This document shows positions 24,249-32,298 of a DNA stretch of 32,305 bases, one piece after another; position 1 is the stretch's first letter; each line of letters starts with the position of its first letter. Location: the NCBI GenBank assembly GCA_902797995.1, contig CADBUX010000014.1, positions 1 to 32,305 on the forward strand, written 5' to 3'. A program made the position numbers and the translations under genes. A model generated the notes under the pieces. That model saw nothing but the letters and a program-made list of their open reading frames with translations, was not told the DNA's origin and searched no databases. Source of the stretch: an uncultured Erysipelotrichaceae bacterium. GTDB taxonomy: Bacteria > Bacillota_I > Bacilli_A > RF39 > UBA660.

Positions 24249-24680
24249 ATGAAAGTAATTTTCATAAAAGACTTAAAAAAACAAGGTAAAAAGGGTGAAA
24301 TAAAAGAAGTAAAAGATGGATATGCAAAATTTTTGATAAACGAAGGATACGCTATAAAAGAAACAAAAGAAAGCCTAAGCAATTTAAAAAGAGAAAAAGA
24401 TAAAAAGAAAAAAGAAGATGAAAGACTAAAAGAAGAAGCACAAAAATTAAAAAAAGAATTAGAAAAAGAAAAAATATCATTCACAGTAAAAACAGGTGAA
24501 CACGACAAAGTTTTTGGAAGCATATCAGTCAAACAAATAAAAGAAAAGCTAGATAAATATAAAATAGATAAAAAACAAATCATTATAAATAATCCAATCG
24601 CCTCATTAGGATTTCATGAAGTGCAAATAAATTTATATAAGGAAATAAATGCTAAACTAAAAATAGAAGTAAAGAAGTAA
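24249..24680 (+). CDS. rplI: 50S ribosomal protein L9
   Basis: Elongated large-subunit protein. The 143 residues show the N-terminal domain [29 protein letters not shown] with the family's GYA-x-N/F-L pattern, a very lysine/glutamate-rich connecting helix (about 44-80), and the C-terminal domain [15 protein letters not shown]. Start ATG follows GAAGGTGA. Co-transcribed with the flanking phosphoesterase and dnaB. Confidence 0.96.
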   Translation: MKVIFIKDLKKQGKKGEIKEVKDGYAKFLINEGYAIKETKESLSNLKREKDKKKKEDERLKEEAQKLKKELEKEKISFTVKTGEHDKVFGSISVKQIKEKLDKYKIDKKQIIINNPIASLGFHEVQINLYKEINAKLKIEVKK

Positions 24681-24693
24681 GTAGGTGCTTATC

Positions 24694-26052
24694 ATGAATA
24701 GAGAAATACCAAATAATATTGAAGCAGAACAATCGGTTTTAGGAGCTATGCTATTATCTAAATATGCACTTCAAAAAGCAATAGAAACATTAACAAAAGA
24801 CAGTTTCTATTTAGATAAGCATGCCAAAATATTTGAAGCTTTAAAGAGTTTAACAGCCAAAGAAGTTGCTATAGATATAACAACACTAACAACAGAATTA
24901 AAAGATAATGGAACATTAAATGCAATCGGTGGAGTAGAGTATTTAACAGAAATAATAGATAGTACTCCAACCGCTGCAAACATAGACTATTATTTAAGAA
25001 TAGTAGAAGATAAAAGCATACTTAGAAACTTAATCGAAGAAGCAACACAAATAGCAACTTTAGGATACTCTAACGAATTTTCCGTTAGCGAAACTTTAGA
25101 TAAAGCTGAAAGTAAAATCTTAAGTGTTGTAAAAAATAGAAAGTCATCTGATATGAAACAAATGCCTGAAGTAATATCAGAATTTCAAGAAAATCTAGAA
25201 AAGTTGGCAAGCAATAAAGGTAAAATAAGTGGACTGTCATCAGGATTCTATGATTTAGATAGTATAACAGATGGCTTTCATAAAAATGAACTCATCATTT
25301 TAGCAGCTCGTCCTGCTATAGGTAAAACAGCACTTGCTCTAAATATAGCAACAAATGCTGCATTAAAGTCCAAAAAATCAGTTATAATATTTACCCTAGA
25401 AATGAGAGCAGAACAACTACTTTCTCGTATGGTTTCCTCTTTAGGACAAGTAGAAGCAAAAAAAATTCAAAATGGGGCGCTTGATACAAAAGATTGGCAA
25501 AGAGTAAACGAAGCATTAAGTCAATTACAAGATACAAATATTTACATAGATGACTCCCCTGGAGTAACAATCGGAGATATAAAAGCAAAATCAAGAAGAA
25601 TCGCAAGTTCTGATGAAAATTTAGGATTAATAATAATCGACTACTTAACACTAATAGGAAGTATGGGAAGATATGCCGGTAACAGACAGCAAGAAGTATC
25701 AGAAATTTCAAGAGCATTAAAGACACTTGCTCTAGAACTTGAAGTACCGGTAATAACTTTAGCACAATTATCAAGAACACCAGAATTAAGAGAAGATAAA
25801 AGGCCAGTACTTAGTGATTTAAGAGAATCTGGTTCAATTGAACAAGATGCTGATATCGTATCATTTATTTATCGTGATGATTATTATAACGAAAATGCCA
25901 AAATTGATGATAATATGAGTATTTCTGAAATAATTGTTAGAAAAAACAGAAGTGGTAGAATTGGAACAGCAAAACTATTATTTAAGAAAAACACTCAATC
26001 ATTTATGAATTATAAGAACGAAGGAAAGAAAGAGGTGAATGCTAGTGAGTAA
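24694..26052 (+). CDS. dnaB: Replicative DNA helicase DnaB (DnaC in Bacillus naming)
   Basis: Hexameric helicase that unwinds DNA ahead of the fork. I start at the ATG 24694, six bases after TAGGTG; an in-frame GTG upstream lies in that site. The 452 residues begin REIPNNIEAEQSVLGAMLL, the N-terminal collar domain, followed by a linker and the RecA-like domain with Walker A ARPAIGKTALALN (about 200-212), Walker B GLIIIDYLTLI, and LRESGSIEQDADIVSFIYRDDYY. No intein or insertion. It overlaps the next gene by 8 bases. Confidence 0.97.
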   Translation: MNREIPNNIEAEQSVLGAMLLSKYALQKAIETLTKDSFYLDKHAKIFEALKSLTAKEVAIDITTLTTELKDNGTLNAIGGVEYLTEIIDSTPTAANIDYYLRIVEDKSILRNLIEEATQIATLGYSNEFSVSETLDKAESKILSVVKNRKSSDMKQMPEVISEFQENLEKLASNKGKISGLSSGFYDLDSITDGFHKNELIILAARPAIGKTALALNIATNAALKSKKSVIIFTLEMRAEQLLSRMVSSLGQVEAKKIQNGALDTKDWQRVNEALSQLQDTNIYIDDSPGVTIGDIKAKSRRIASSDENLGLIIIDYLTLIGSMGRYAGNRQQEVSEISRALKTLALELEVPVITLAQLSRTPELREDKRPVLSDLRESGSIEQDADIVSFIYRDDYYNENAKIDDNMSISEIIVRKNRSGRIGTAKLLFKKNTQSFMNYKNEGKKEVNASE

Positions 26053-27571
26053 ATTAACATCAATATTTTTGACGATTTTAGCCTTTGGAATAAGTATCAT
26101 TGCAGTAATTTTACAAAGTGCATCTTATGTTTATTATGATGCTAGAAACGTGTACAGAGTCTATTTAAACGGAGAATCGTTAGGAATTATAGAAAACAAA
26201 AAAGATCTTGAAGATTATATTAATAAAAAACAAAACGTTATTAAAGCAAAATATAACGTTGATAACGTATATATACCAAATGGTTTAAAGATTGAACCTG
26301 AAACAACTTATAACGAAAAAATAGAAACTGTAGAAAGTATCTATAATAAAATTGCTAATGAAGAAGACTTCACAATTAATGGTTATACAATAACTATAGT
26401 AGATGAAAAAGAGACTAAAGATAAAAATGATAAAAAACAAACTCAAAAAATAAAAGAATATATTTACGTTCTAGATAAATCAATTTTAAAAGATGCTGTA
26501 GATGACGTAGTTAAATCATTTGTAGATGAAAAACAGTACGAAGATTATTTAAGTGAAACTAAAAAAGATCAAACAGCACTAGGAACGATAATAGAAAACG
26601 TTTACATCAAAGAACAAATATCAATTAAAAAAGATAAAATACCTGCTAATGAGAAAATCTATAGCACTAGGCAAGAACTAGCGAAATACCTTCTTTTCGG
26701 AACCAATGAAAAAAACAAAACTTATAAAGTAAAAGACGGCGATAATGTAAAATCAATTGCTTATAACAACAAAATGTCAACAACAGAATTTTTAATCGCA
26801 AATCAAGATGTTCAAGACGAAAATTCTTTATTATATCAAGGTCAAGAAGTTGTAATTAGTTACATTGATCCAATAATAACAATAGTAGAAGAAACACATA
26901 GTGTACAAAAAGAATCAGTTAGATATAAAACAATAGAACAAAAAGATAGTAGCCTGTATAAAGGTACATCAAAAATTACGCAAAAAGGCCAAAAAGGAAC
27001 AAGTAAAATTACTAGAAAAATAGAAAAACAAAATGGGAAAATAACAGAAGCATTAATAGTTAATACCGAAGTATTGAAAGAACCTGTTTCTAAAATAGTA
27101 AAAGTAGGAACAAAACAATCATCATATAGTAGTTCTGGAACATATACAGGACCAATAGTTATAGATGCTTCAGGAGACTGGGTATGGCCAACTGTAAGAA
27201 ACTATACAATTACAGAGTATTGGGGATATGGGCTTCGTTCATCAATTGGTGAAACATCAAGCAGATTCCATGATGGAATAGATATTGCAGGTTTAGGATG
27301 TGGTTCACCAATCTATGCAGCCAAAGGAGGAACAGCAACTATTGCAGGTTGGTATCCAGGATATGGTAATACAGTACAAATAAATCATGGTAATGGATAT
27401 AGTACTTTATATGGACACATGAATGGTGTATATGTATCTCTAGGACAAACTATAAGCAAAGGTCAACAAGTAGGAATAATGGGAAATACTGGATATTCAT
27501 TTGGATGCCATTTACACTTTAAGGCAGACTACAGAGGCTCTAGTATTAATCCGTTATCACTATACTCATGA
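26045..27571 (+). CDS. Membrane-anchored M23 peptidoglycan endopeptidase with LysM-like and G5 domains
   Basis: I place the start at GTG 26045, six bases after AGAGGTGA; an ATG at 26039 is too close to that site. The 508 residues have an N-terminal membrane helix (about 6-28), a strand-rich extracellular region, a LysM-like segment (about 227-274, YKVKDGDNVKSIA and ending YQGQEVVISY), a G5 domain (about 280-357), and a C-terminal M23 metallopeptidase. Zinc ligands and active residues are visible: FHDGID (His409, Asp413), YGHM (His458) and HLHF (489-492). It cuts peptide cross-links in the cell wall. It sits between dnaB and walJ, and its TGA stop overlaps the walJ ATG. This is the only gene here ending in TGA. 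Confidence 0.9.
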   Translation: MSKLTSIFLTILAFGISIIAVILQSASYVYYDARNVYRVYLNGESLGIIENKKDLEDYINKKQNVIKAKYNVDNVYIPNGLKIEPETTYNEKIETVESIYNKIANEEDFTINGYTITIVDEKETKDKNDKKQTQKIKEYIYVLDKSILKDAVDDVVKSFVDEKQYEDYLSETKKDQTALGTIIENVYIKEQISIKKDKIPANEKIYSTRQELAKYLLFGTNEKNKTYKVKDGDNVKSIAYNNKMSTTEFLIANQDVQDENSLLYQGQEVVISYIDPIITIVEETHSVQKESVRYKTIEQKDSSLYKGTSKITQKGQKGTSKITRKIEKQNGKITEALIVNTEVLKEPVSKIVKVGTKQSSYSSSGTYTGPIVIDASGDWVWPTVRNYTITEYWGYGLRSSIGETSSRFHDGIDIAGLGCGSPIYAAKGGTATIAGWYPGYGNTVQINHGNGYSTLYGHMNGVYVSLGQTISKGQQVGIMGNTGYSFGCHLHFKADYRGSSINPLSLYS

Positions 27572-28302
27572 GAATAACTAATTTAGCAAGTGGTTCCAAA
27601 GGGAATTCCACTTTAATAGAATTAAATAATAAGAATATATTAATAGATATAGGACTTCCTATATCTAATTTAGAAAAAAGACTAGAAAATAAGTTTCCAA
27701 AAATAGATATACTCATAATAACCCATACACATGTCGACCATATCAAAGGCTTGAAATCAATAATAAGATCACAAAACCCTGTAATATATACATTAGAAAA
27801 CGACTTAGGTGAAAAAGTGGTATCAAATAATATAAATTATCAAAAAACTATTGAAGAAGATAATCTTATGATAGAACTTTTTGAAGTTTCCCATGATGTA
27901 CCTTGTGCGGGTGTATATATAAAATATAAAGATAAAGAAATAGTATATATAACAGATACTGGTTACATAAAAGATAAACTATTAAAGAAATACAAGAATA
28001 AAGATGTATATATTCTAGAAAGCAATTATGAAGAAGAAATGTTAAGAAATGGGAAGTATCCTTATCACCTAAAACAAAGAATCAGAAGTGACAGGGGACA
28101 TATTTCTAATGAAGATGCCTGTAAATATTTAAAAAAACTAATTGGAGATAAAACAAAATATGTAATGCTTGCCCATTTAAGTGAAGAAAATAATACAGCA
28201 GAAATAGTAGATGAAAGAATGGAAAAAATAATAAAAGGCCTAGAATTTAAGCCTAAAAAAATAATTCTAAGTCAAGAGAAAAAACATTCAGTAGAGGTAT
28301 AA
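27568..28302 (+). CDS. walJ: WalJ/YycJ metallo-beta-lactamase-fold hydrolase
   Basis: MBL-fold protein of the YycJ (WalJ) group, whose exact substrate is not settled; nuclease-like activity and a link to cell wall and replication control have been suggested in Firmicutes. The 244 residues start MRITNLASGSKGNSTLIE and carry the metal motif THTHVDHIKG (about 50-59), a later YITDTGY, ESNYE, and SEENNTAEIV after a conserved His (LAHLS). The ATG overlaps the TGA of the M23 gene (ATGA), so it depends on translational coupling; no own ribosome binding site is evident. The walRK two-component genes and walHI that normally precede it are not in this window. Confidence 0.9.
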   Translation: MRITNLASGSKGNSTLIELNNKNILIDIGLPISNLEKRLENKFPKIDILIITHTHVDHIKGLKSIIRSQNPVIYTLENDLGEKVVSNNINYQKTIEEDNLMIELFEVSHDVPCAGVYIKYKDKEIVYITDTGYIKDKLLKKYKNKDVYILESNYEEEMLRNGKYPYHLKQRIRSDRGHISNEDACKYLKKLIGDKTKYVMLAHLSEENNTAEIVDERMEKIIKGLEFKPKKIILSQEKKHSVEV

Positions 28303-28303
28303 A

Positions 28304-28753
28304 ATGATAAAAATAATTTGTTTAGGCAGTATTAAAGAAAGCTATTTAAAAGATGCAATAGAAGAATATAAAAAAAGGCTATCAAAGTATACAAAACTAG
28401 AAATAATAGAATTAAAAGATGAAAAAGATACTTCTAATCCATTAAAAAAAGAAAAAGATAGTATCTTAAAACATATAAATGATAAAGACAATCTTATTAT
28501 TCTAGATATAAAAGGAAAGCAGTTAACAAGTGAAGAATTTGCATCTTTTATAAATAATGAATTAACAACACAGAGTAATATAACCTTTGTAATAGGATCA
28601 TCAAACGGATTAGATGAAGAAATAAAGAAACTAACGAATAAAAAAATCTCTTTTTCCCTTCTTACATTTCCACATCAACTATTTAGAGTAATTGTTTTAG
28701 AACAAATCTACAGAAGTTTTAAAATATTAAATAATGAAACATACCACAAATAA
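28304..28753 (+). CDS. rlmH: 23S rRNA (pseudouridine1915-N3)-methyltransferase RlmH
   Basis: SPOUT methyltransferase that modifies pseudouridine 1915 in helix 69 of 23S rRNA. The 149-residue product is only slightly shorter than the usual 155-160. It shows FVIGSSNGL (about 95-103) and the C-terminal knot FPHQLFRVIVLEQIYRSFKI with ending YHK, both family hallmarks. The start ATG is one base after the walJ stop and uses GTAGAGGT inside walJ. The last codons overlap a terminator stem. Confidence 0.96.
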   Translation: MIKIICLGSIKESYLKDAIEEYKKRLSKYTKLEIIELKDEKDTSNPLKKEKDSILKHINDKDNLIILDIKGKQLTSEEFASFINNELTTQSNITFVIGSSNGLDEEIKKLTNKKISFSLLTFPHQLFRVIVLEQIYRSFKILNNETYHK

Positions 28754-28768
28754 TATGGTATGTTTTTA
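28737..28768 (+). terminator. Terminator overlapping the end of rlmH
   Basis: Perfect 10-bp stem AAACATACCA/TGGTATGTTT (28737-28746 with 28756-28765); the left arm encodes the conserved ETYHK end and the loop holds the stop codon. Confidence 0.8.
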
Positions 28769-28797
28769 TTGACTTTTATAATACTTTGTACTATATT
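28769..28797 (+). promoter_or_regulatory. Promoter of the 28824 gene
   Basis: -35 TTGACT (28769-28774), 17-base spacer, -10 TATATT (28792-28797), close behind the rlmH terminator. Confidence 0.65.
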
Positions 28798-28823
28798 ACA
28801 ATTTAATGAAAAGGAGTTATAAA

Positions 28824-29708
28824 ATGACACATGAAATATATGATAAAGTAAAGAAAAATATTGAGCAGTTCATTACACAAGAAATAGATAGAAGAGATGA
28901 TCCTTATCTTTCAGAAAATCAGGAAAGAATAATAGAAAAATTTATAGAAGAAATATGCAATGAGTCAAATCAAAAAATGAAAAGCTGTACTGAAAAAGAA
29001 ACAGAGGCTTATAGAAAACTAATTGGAATAGACAATAACGGAGATTTGCAAACTTATAAACAAGTGTGTAAGCAATTAAATAAACATAACGTAAGACCAT
29101 TAATATTTAACGCTAATAGAAAACTAATGTGGGCTATATATAGAGAAATTCTTTTTGAAGATAAAGTAAAACTCATTCAACTAGAATATAATTATCAAGA
29201 AAACAAAGGAATGATTATACCTGAAGATATAGAAGTTGAAAACCTAAAAAGTATTATCTACTTTGAATATGAAAAACTACGAGAAATAGGCATTAACAAT
29301 GTAAGTGATATAACAAATTATACAATACCTGAAATAACCAGTATAATAAACAACATTAATATACATTCTAGAAGAAAACACAATAAAGAAAAAGTAGCAA
29401 ACGAACTAATAAAAACAATTCATATACTAGGATTTTTATTTAATGGTGAAGAGGGGTATCAAGACCAAATAGAATATTTTGATAGATTAAGAAAAATAAT
29501 AAATGCTGAAATATCAGATAATAGTGATGAAGATAGAAACATCAAGAAAGAACTATATCATAGAAAAGAACTAGTACTATATTATGATAGACTAATAAAA
29601 GAAAAAGAACTATTATTAAGATCACTTGATGAAATAGATAAAGACATATCAAAAACAAAAGAAGAAATAATCCAAAAAGAAAACAAAATAAAAACAAGAA
29701 AAAGATAA
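28824..29708 (+). CDS. Unknown helical protein with C-terminal coiled coil
   Basis: I do not recognise this 294-residue protein. I start at ATG 28824, seven bases after AAAAGGAGT; an in-frame ATG at 28806 lies upstream of that site. It is soluble, strongly charged and predicted almost wholly helical. Residues 1-60 are acidic and may self-associate; residues 85-110 include RPLIFNANRKLMWAIYRE, the least polar part; residues about 245-294 form a Glu/Lys/Ile heptad-like segment, a probable coiled coil, ending in a basic KTRKR tail. It does not share the motifs of the two paralogous proteins at 2984 and 10849. It is a single-gene unit with its own promoter and strong terminator. Confidence 0.78.
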   Translation: MTHEIYDKVKKNIEQFITQEIDRRDDPYLSENQERIIEKFIEEICNESNQKMKSCTEKETEAYRKLIGIDNNGDLQTYKQVCKQLNKHNVRPLIFNANRKLMWAIYREILFEDKVKLIQLEYNYQENKGMIIPEDIEVENLKSIIYFEYEKLREIGINNVSDITNYTIPEITSIINNINIHSRRKHNKEKVANELIKTIHILGFLFNGEEGYQDQIEYFDRLRKIINAEISDNSDEDRNIKKELYHRKELVLYYDRLIKEKELLLRSLDEIDKDISKTKEEIIQKENKIKTRKR

Positions 29709-29740
29709 AAGACATAGATAATACTTTCTATGTCTTTTTT
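29707..29740 (+). terminator. Terminator after the 28824 gene
   Basis: Perfect 12-bp stem AAAAGACATAGA/TCTATGTCTTTT (29707-29718 with 29727-29738), 8-base loop, T-run; begins within the stop codon. Confidence 0.88.
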
Positions 29741-29764
29741 GCATAAAATTAATTGGTGATTGAT

Positions 29765-31033
29765 TTGGATATAGTAAACAAACTACTTTGGAGTACTGCT
29801 ATAAGTTTAATACTTGTAAATAGTATTTATTTTTCATTAAAATTACGTTTTCCTCAATTTAAACTAATAAAAGCATTAAAAAGTATAAAAGAAGATAAAA
29901 AAAAACAAGAAATATCACCTAAAGACACCCTAATAATGGCCTTATCATCCAAAATTGGAGTAGGATCGTTATCAGGAACAGCCCTTTGTATTTATTATGG
30001 AGGAATAGGAACAGTATTTTGGATATTTATATCAACATTTATTCTATCAATAATAAATTATATAGAAAATGCTCTAGCAATTATTTATAAAGAAAAATAC
30101 CGAGGTAATACCAAAAGTGGACCACATTACTACATAAAAAAAGGATTAAATAATAAAGCGCTAAGTACATGTTATGCAGTAATAGTTTTGATTCTGTATA
30201 TATTTCTTTTTTCTTCAATTCAAAATAATACTATAACAACCTTAACAACCAGTATGCTTAATATAAATAAAGTAGCAATATCTCTTATTATAACAACATT
30301 AACAGGGTTAATTATAACCAAAGGTATCAAAGGAATATCAGTAGTATGTAATAAAATATTCCCAATAATGATGACCATTTTTATAGTAATAGGCTTGATA
30401 GTAATAATAAAAAATATACAAATATTACCAAACATAATAATACAAATAATAAAAGAGGCATTCAATAATAAATCAATAACTGGAGGTATTATACATAACA
30501 TAATAATAACCTTTCAAAAAAGTGTATTTGCAAATGAATCTGGAGTAGGAACAAGTGCAATTATATCAGGATCTACAGAAAATAATAATTATCATCTTCA
30601 AGCCAAAATAGGACTAATTCAAACATATTTTATTAATTATATCGTATTAGGAATGACTTCACTGATTATAATAACTGCTAAAACTATGCCGCTAGATATC
30701 ACCAATGGTATAGAACTAACAAAATCGGCCTTTTACTATCACTTAGGACATCCTGGAGAAGTAGCGTTACTTTTAATACTTACTTTGTTTTCGTTTTCAA
30801 CAATGATAACTATTTATTACTATGGAGAAAGTAGTTTAGAGTTTTTAACTAAAAATAAAAAAGCTACGAGTATTTTAAAAATGATAACTATTCTTTCAAT
30901 ATTTATTGGTGGAATAATAAAAGCAACCGCAATTTGGAACTTAATAGATATATTTCTAGCCGTTTTAACAATAATAAATATGTACGCAATCTATAAATTA
31001 AGAGAAACAATAGTTAAAAATCTATTAAAATAG
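29765..31033 (+). CDS. AGCS-family amino acid:cation symporter
   Basis: Sodium- or proton-coupled amino acid carrier of the alanine/glycine:cation symporter family. About 422 residues, with 9-11 membrane helices. Family landmarks, somewhat diverged, are SSKIGVGSLSGTALCIYYGG (about 52-71; usual form GxGNIxGVA), KSGPHYYIKKGL (117-128), and FANESGVGTSAII (about 254-266; usual FSNEAGMGSAPI). The start is uncertain: TTG at 29765 stands five bases after GGTGA; another TTG at 29753 lies before that site and no ATG is near. Only about 25 bases separate it from the previous terminator, and I see no clear promoter, so read-through or a promoter in the terminator loop region is possible. Confidence 0.82.
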   Translation: MDIVNKLLWSTAISLILVNSIYFSLKLRFPQFKLIKALKSIKEDKKKQEISPKDTLIMALSSKIGVGSLSGTALCIYYGGIGTVFWIFISTFILSIINYIENALAIIYKEKYRGNTKSGPHYYIKKGLNNKALSTCYAVIVLILYIFLFSSIQNNTITTLTTSMLNINKVAISLIITTLTGLIITKGIKGISVVCNKIFPIMMTIFIVIGLIVIIKNIQILPNIIIQIIKEAFNNKSITGGIIHNIIITFQKSVFANESGVGTSAIISGSTENNNYHLQAKIGLIQTYFINYIVLGMTSLIIITAKTMPLDITNGIELTKSAFYYHLGHPGEVALLLILTLFSFSTMITIYYYGESSLEFLTKNKKATSILKMITILSIFIGGIIKATAIWNLIDIFLAVLTIINMYAIYKLRETIVKNLLK

Positions 31034-31035
31034 TG

Positions 31036-31041
31036 TATAAT
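31036..31041 (+). promoter_or_regulatory. Possible -10 element for ung
   Basis: TATAAT at 31036-31041 just after the AGCS stop and 20 bases before the ung ATG; the -35 region is weak (GTTAAA). Confidence 0.35.
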
Positions 31042-31060
31042 CATTTATAGAGGTGTACAT

Positions 31061-31723
31061 ATGATAACAAAAAAATGGGATGAAATTTTAAAAGATGAAT
31101 ATGAACAAGAATATTTTGTCAATATGCTAAAGCATTTACAAGTAGAATATAGAGATAAAATAATATTTCCACCCAAAAAAGATGTTTTTAAGGCCTTGAG
31201 ACTAACAGATTATGATAATATAAAAATAGTAATTATAGGACAAGACCCTTATCATGGTACTGGAGAAGCTGAAGGATTATCATTCTCAGTAAGAGATGGA
31301 ATAAGAAAACCACCATCACTAAAGAATATATTTAAAGAATTACATGATGATTTAGGATACACTGAACCGGAAAGTGGATCACTTGTTAAATGGGCACAAG
31401 AAGGAGTGCTTTTGTTAAATGCCATATTAACAGTAGAAAAAGATAAACCTTTATCACACAAAGGATTAGATTGGGAACGTTTTACAGATGCAGTAATTAA
31501 AAAGATAAATGAAAAAGAAACACCTGTCGTATTTGTTTTGTGGGGAGCCTTTGCTAGAAGTAAGAAAGTATTAATAACTAATCCAAATCATTACATTATA
31601 GAATCTCCTCATCCATCACCATTTTCTGCAAGATATGGATTCTTTGGAAGTAAACCATTTTCTAAAGCCAATAATTTTTTAATATCAAAAAAAATTAGTC
31701 CAGTTAATTTCAAGCTAGACTAA
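31061..31723 (+). CDS. ung: Uracil-DNA glycosylase, family 1
   Basis: Removes uracil from DNA arising by dUTP misincorporation or cytosine deamination, the first step of base excision repair. The 220-residue length is typical. Motif A GQDPYHG with catalytic Asp62 (60-66) and the Leu-loop motif HPSPFSARYGFFGSKPFSKAN (starting near 187) are intact; LLNAILTVE and FVLWGAFA are also typical. The ATG follows AGAGGTG. The stop codon overlaps that of the opposite-strand gene by three bases. Confidence 0.97.
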   Translation: MITKKWDEILKDEYEQEYFVNMLKHLQVEYRDKIIFPPKKDVFKALRLTDYDNIKIVIIGQDPYHGTGEAEGLSFSVRDGIRKPPSLKNIFKELHDDLGYTEPESGSLVKWAQEGVLLLNAILTVEKDKPLSHKGLDWERFTDAVIKKINEKETPVVFVLWGAFARSKKVLITNPNHYIIESPHPSPFSARYGFFGSKPFSKANNFLISKKISPVNFKLD

Positions 31724-31728
31724 TTTTT
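31690..31728. terminator. Bidirectional terminator shared by ung and the LemA-like gene
   Basis: Perfect 11-bp stem AAAAATTAGTC/GACTAATTTTT (31690-31700 with 31718-31728), 17-base loop, with A and T runs so that each strand ends in T. It lies across the ends of both converging genes. Confidence 0.8.
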
Positions 31729-32223
31729 AAATATTTCATATTGTTCCAATTTTCTAATTTTAAATGATTTATAACTATCAAATTTAAGGAATTGAAAAAA
31801 TTTATGAAAGTATTTTTTTAAGAAAATTTCGTTATAGTTTAATACATTAGCATTATAATAATCCTTAAGACCATCAAGATTTTCTTCTAATTCATTAAGT
31901 ATTTTTAATTTATCTTTAAGCTTTTTATTCTTACCTTCCTTAACAAATTTATTAATTTCAAAACTGACATTAAATAAAACATCTTCTCTTTCGTATAAAG
32001 AAGCTCCTTCATCATAATTAAAACTATTTTTTATACTTTCATCTTTAATATCACTCAAAAACTCATTAACAAGCTTTAGTTTTTCGTCCAGAGCTTCATT
32101 AATACTATTAGTGCACATTTCAAGAGAGTTTCTAATATCTTTTAACTTTGAGTATTTAAAAAATAAAATTATTGCACAAACAACTATAATTAAAATAAGT
32201 AAGCCAATAACATAAATAATCAC
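31720..32223 (-). CDS. LemA-like membrane-anchored protein
   Basis: About 167 residues from a GTG at 32223, five bases after AGGTGA; a GTG at 32232 lies inside that site. The N-terminus is a single membrane helix (about 2-22) with a short outside end, then a helical domain. The architecture and the C-terminal block DGLKDYYNANVLNYN followed by a short Phe-rich stretch (KFFQFLKF) and a Lys/Glu end recall the LemA family, whose function is poorly known. The match is partial: the usual LemA N-terminal NxLv-x-DxRW-like region is only weakly visible. It is on the minus strand, against the direction of fork movement on this arm. Confidence 0.55.
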   Translation of the reverse strand: MIIYVIGLLILIIVVCAIILFFKYSKLKDIRNSLEMCTNSINEALDEKLKLVNEFLSDIKDESIKNSFNYDEGASLYEREDVLFNVSFEINKFVKEGKNKKLKDKLKILNELEENLDGLKDYYNANVLNYNEIFLKKYFHKFFQFLKFDSYKSFKIRKLEQYEIFKN

Positions 32224-32245
32224 AAAAATCACCTATCTTCTTAAA

Positions 32246-32257
32246 GAATTATATCAT
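32246..32257 (-). promoter_or_regulatory. Extended -10 promoter of the LemA-like gene
   Basis: On the minus strand TGaTATAAT is read in the 32246-32257 stretch, about 25 bases before the GTG. Confidence 0.45.
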
Positions 32258-32260
32258 AAA

Positions 32261-32298
32261 AAAAAGAACTTTAAAATAAAAATCTACAAGTTCTTTTT
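32261..32298. terminator. Terminator at the right edge
   Basis: Perfect 11-bp stem AAAAAGAACTT/AAGTTCTTTTT (32261-32271 with 32288-32298), 16-base loop. It most likely ends a minus-strand gene lying beyond the window, since no plus-strand gene precedes it. Confidence 0.65.

Noticed and set aside
27560-27580. TGA read as Trp (code 4)
   Set aside because: All genes are intact with TGG for Trp, and the TGA overlaps the walJ start as a normal ATGA coupling.
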